Assembly: GCF_024713975.1 (NCBI RefSeq)
Contig: NC_091103.1
Location: forward strand, 1,420,001-1,484,000
Direction of reading: 5' to 3'
Length of the DNA: 64,000 bases
Source: Paralichthys olivaceus
Lineage: Eukaryota > Chordata > Actinopteri > Pleuronectiformes > Paralichthyidae
Made by a program: the position numbers and the translations under genes
Shown here: positions 61,501 through 64,000 of the stretch, one piece after another
Position numbering within the stretch: the first letter of the stretch is position 1
Layout: each line of letters begins with the position of its first letter
The notes under the pieces: generated by a model
Seen by the model: the letters and a program-made list of their open reading frames with translations, nothing else
What the model was told of the DNA's origin: nothing
Database searches by the model: none

Positions 61501-63940
61501 TTTGAGGACAAGTGGGATCTGATGCGTCCCATCGTTCTCAAGCTGCTCAGACAGGAGGCCGTCACCAAGCAACAGTGGTTCGACTTGTTCTCGTAAGAGA
61601 TGTTTTGTGCTCCGTCTCTCTGCTATATTTAGGGCTGCTGGTTTCATGTGAATACAAGTGGCAGAAATGGGTTTTGTGTCGGGTGGCTGGGCTCAGCTTC
61701 ATCTGGAGGGAGCGTGGAGTAGAACGGCTGCCCAGCTGAGGTTCAGGGATCCAGTCAGGATCCCTGCTGAGCACCTTCCGTTCCAACCCACGAGGAGACC
61801 CCAGGATAGAACCAGAACTCGCTGGAGACACTACATATCCCATTTGGCCAGGGAACACCTCGGGGACCCCCCCCCCCACCAGAGGGTTTCATGCTGGATC
61901 AGCTGTTGCTGCAGCTTCAGATCCTACAAAGCAGCTGCCGTGTTTCTTTGAACAATGACTGGCACAGCAGTTCAGCTATTCTGGTTCATTTCAGCGGCAC
62001 ACATGTGCAATAGACTTAGATTAAGCAACAGGTGATGTGCTTTACACAATCCCCTCACAGTGTCATGAACCTGTAGGTACATGACACGTAACTGTCCCGT
62101 GTCCATAGTTGAAACTTTCACAACTTGATGGAGCTTAATAGGGTAAATTTAAAAAATGTTTAAATGCAATTTGAGGGTAGTGGTTTTATTCTGTGCTTTT
62201 TATTCCCATATTAAAAAGGGCTTGTCTTTCTGCTCAGGCTGTGTCTCTCCATGAAAACAGGACATTAACTTTCTGAAACTATTCCAAGTCCCCAGAGTCT
62301 TTGTTTGAATCAAGCTTCTTGAAAATTGTATCAGGAAGTAAAACAGGCTGTTGGTACGGATGAGTTCACCAAGACCTTAATAACATCTCCTGTAAAGTTG
62401 AATAAACATCACTGTTTAATACACAGCCTCATTGACATTAATAATAAAAACTTGAATGAACTTCAGTGACGTCCCTTCTCCCTCTTGTCTGTCAGAGATG
62501 TTCATGCTGTGTGTCTATGGGACGATAAAGGACCGGCCAAGATCCACCAAGCTCTGAAAGAGGACATCCTCGACTTCATCAAACAAGCACAGGCTGTAAG
62601 TCGTGTGTGGACGAGTGCACGTCATGTTTCAAACATAGATCATAACTAACTGTTGTCTGTTGGAAGTTATAACTATATGTTTCTGTATGTCGGGAGCGGA
62701 ACATAAGAGGAAACATGCAACCTTAATAATTAAATGCAACATCCTCTCAACATTAATGTCATCGAAATAAATATCCAACACTTTACTTTAAAAAACAAAA
62801 GCTTTGTTATTCAGTGAACTGTCAGATGTTTAAAAACAGGCGGCTGTTGATTGTTCTCGAATGTGAAAATGCATCAGATGGATGAAAAGAGATTTTTTCA
62901 TCAAACCCACACGTTTAAAAACACGAGCGACTGTTTTTAATCTTCACCAAACGTTTTTCTGTTCAAACTCAGTCTTAGACAAAGTGAACATTCCGCTCCA
63001 TCGCCACTTTTCCTCTGGAAAGACAAAGACCTGTAGAGGATTCGTTGCAGGAAACAAAAGATCAGGACGTCTCACAAGTAGAACTTTAGTTGAACTGTAT
63101 CACCTCTTAACTTTTGCGTGTGTCTGTTGCCATGGCAGCGGGTGCTGAGCCACCAGGACGACACGGCACTGCTAAAAGCTTACATCATAGAGTGGAGGAA
63201 GTTCTTCACCCAGTGCGACATCCTGCCTAAGCCCTTCTGTCAGTTGGAGATCACGCTCATGGGCAAACAGGGCAGCAACAAGAAAGCAAACATGGAGGAC
63301 AGCATCGTACGCAAGGTGAGAGGAGGAGGAGGAGCAGGAGGTGGGAACATGGGAACCGATGGTAGGAAATCGAGGCTCACCTCCTTCTGAACAGTTTGGC
63401 TGCTCTTGATGTGTTTTACTGCATCCGCTTTTTTTTTTTCTCAGCTGATGCTGGACACGTGGAACGAATCGATCTTTTCCAACATCAAGAGCCGCCTGCA
63501 GGACAGCGCCATGAAGTTAGTACACGCTGAGAGGCTGGGGGAGGCCTTCGACTCCCAGCTGGTTATAGGAGTACGAGAGTCTTATGGTAAGAGAGACAGA
63601 CACGTGGCAGGACAGAGATACACAGGGACACATAATCTATGTATAGAAAGAAACCTGAGACAGACAAACTGTACTTCTGCCTTTCTGCTGTATGTATAAA
63701 GGATGGGAGCAGAAAGTGAAGTGAGTACTGTGAAGGTTAATGAATGAAAACCTCCTTCTTCTCCGCCCCTCTGTTTGTTCACCTCTCTCCCCAGTGAACC
63801 TGTGTTCGAACCCAGAGGACAAGCTGCAGATCTACAGGGACAACTTTGAGAAAGCCTACCTGGACTCCACAGAGAGGTTTTACAGAACACAGGCACCCGC
63901 CTACCTGCAACAAAATGGCGTCCAGAACTACATGAAATAC
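58518..63940 (+). CDS. cul5: Cullin-5 (CUL5), 5' part
   Basis: Scaffold of cullin-RING ubiquitin ligases that use SOCS-box receptors with elongin B/C and RBX2. Six coding exons: 58518-58541, 61483-61592, 62496-62595, 63139-63315, 63445-63586 and 63795-63940, all in phase, giving the first 233 of about 780 residues. The start is MATSNLIK, then NKGSLQFEDKWDLMRPIVLK, DVHAVCLWDDKGPAKIHQAL, QCDILPKPFCQLEITLMGKQ, HAERLGEAFDSQLVIGVRES and RFYRTQAPAYLQQNGVQNYM. This is the N-terminal cullin-repeat region that contacts elongin/SOCS adaptors, and it is nearly identical to human. The last donor is TAC then GTACGA at 63941; the C-terminal cullin-homology and neddylation domains lie beyond the window. Intron 1 (2.9 kb) contains a large minisatellite and intron 2 a LINE relic. 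Confidence 0.97.
59850..61219. repeat. 12-bp minisatellite in cul5 intron 1
   Basis: About 1.37 kb of GTGATGGACAGA/GTGATGGACGGA/GTGATGGACAGT units (12 bp), with occasional 11-bp or shorter units (for example GTGATGGATGA) that shift frame. At about 60190-60760 the 12-mers form a higher-order unit of about 70 bp repeated several times. Very long open frames on both strands (VMDR-, SDGQ- and HHSV-type peptides) are produced by the repeat and are not genes. Confidence 0.96.
61680..61900 (+). mobile_element. LINE relic (C-terminal ORF fragment)
   Basis: In cul5 intron 2, a degraded reading gives WSRTAAQLRF, then PVRIPAEHLPF, then RTRTRWRHYISHLAREHLGD. This is the stereotyped C-terminal peptide of fish non-LTR retrotransposons (RPRTRWRDYISxLAWERLG type). 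No reverse transcriptase domain remains, so it is a short 3' remnant. Confidence 0.75.
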
Positions 63941-64000
63941 GTACGACACAAGCACATCGACCACTGAAGTATACAAAGGACACGGCTCCTGATGTGTGGG

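Overview
The window is vertebrate nuclear DNA, almost certainly from a ray-finned (teleost) fish. Genes are multi-exon with GT/AG introns that are short by mammalian standards. The encoded proteins are close to human orthologues, tRNA-derived SINE and LINE relics of types common in fish are present, and simple repeats are abundant. No bacterial, viral or plasmid genes are seen. I assembled the gene models by hand from splice sites, reading phase and recalled human orthologues; no search was run.

Layout, left to right. (1) 1-2680: 3' half of rps3 (+), with three intron-encoded C/D snoRNAs of the SNORD15 (U15) family. (2) 4198-6171: kctd14 (+), four coding exons, with a 15-bp minisatellite in intron 1. 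(3) 8109-8735: a degenerate coiled-coil reading frame. (4) 10017-11911: an unnamed two-Ig-domain type I membrane protein (+). (5) 12758-21151: complete ints4 (+, 24 coding exons). (6) 21720-22775: complete aamdc (-), tail to tail with ints4. (7) 23307-24300: a SINE, a GA-rich tract and one orphan pannexin-like exon. (8) 25231-25592: a 24-25 bp minisatellite. (9) 26860-31980: a tandemly duplicated spliceosomal snRNA cluster, U1-U2-U1-U2, with distal promoter elements. (10) 33440-37085: slc35f2 (+). (11) 37728-46676: flot2 (+, 11 coding exons). (12) 50553-53112: fam222b (+), with a long AT-rich 3' region. (13) 58518-63940: first six coding exons of cul5 (+), which runs off the window; intron 1 holds a 1.4-kb 12-bp minisatellite.

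How the parts relate. The genes do not form one pathway. From memory, rps3, kctd14, ints4, aamdc, slc35f2 and cul5 are human chromosome 11q neighbours, while flot2 and fam222b are human 17q11 neighbours, so the window joins two ancestral blocks. One functional juxtaposition stands out. ints4 encodes a subunit of Integrator, which cuts the 3' ends of U1 and U2 snRNA, and it lies about 6.5 kb from a U1/U2 cluster.

The most interesting region is that cluster. Each U1 and U2 copy is preceded by a homologous distal cassette (octamer-like box plus a ZNF143/Staf-like site). Three of the four also keep an ETS-like site and a CTCF-like core. Two further CTCF-like motifs in convergent orientation flank the whole array.
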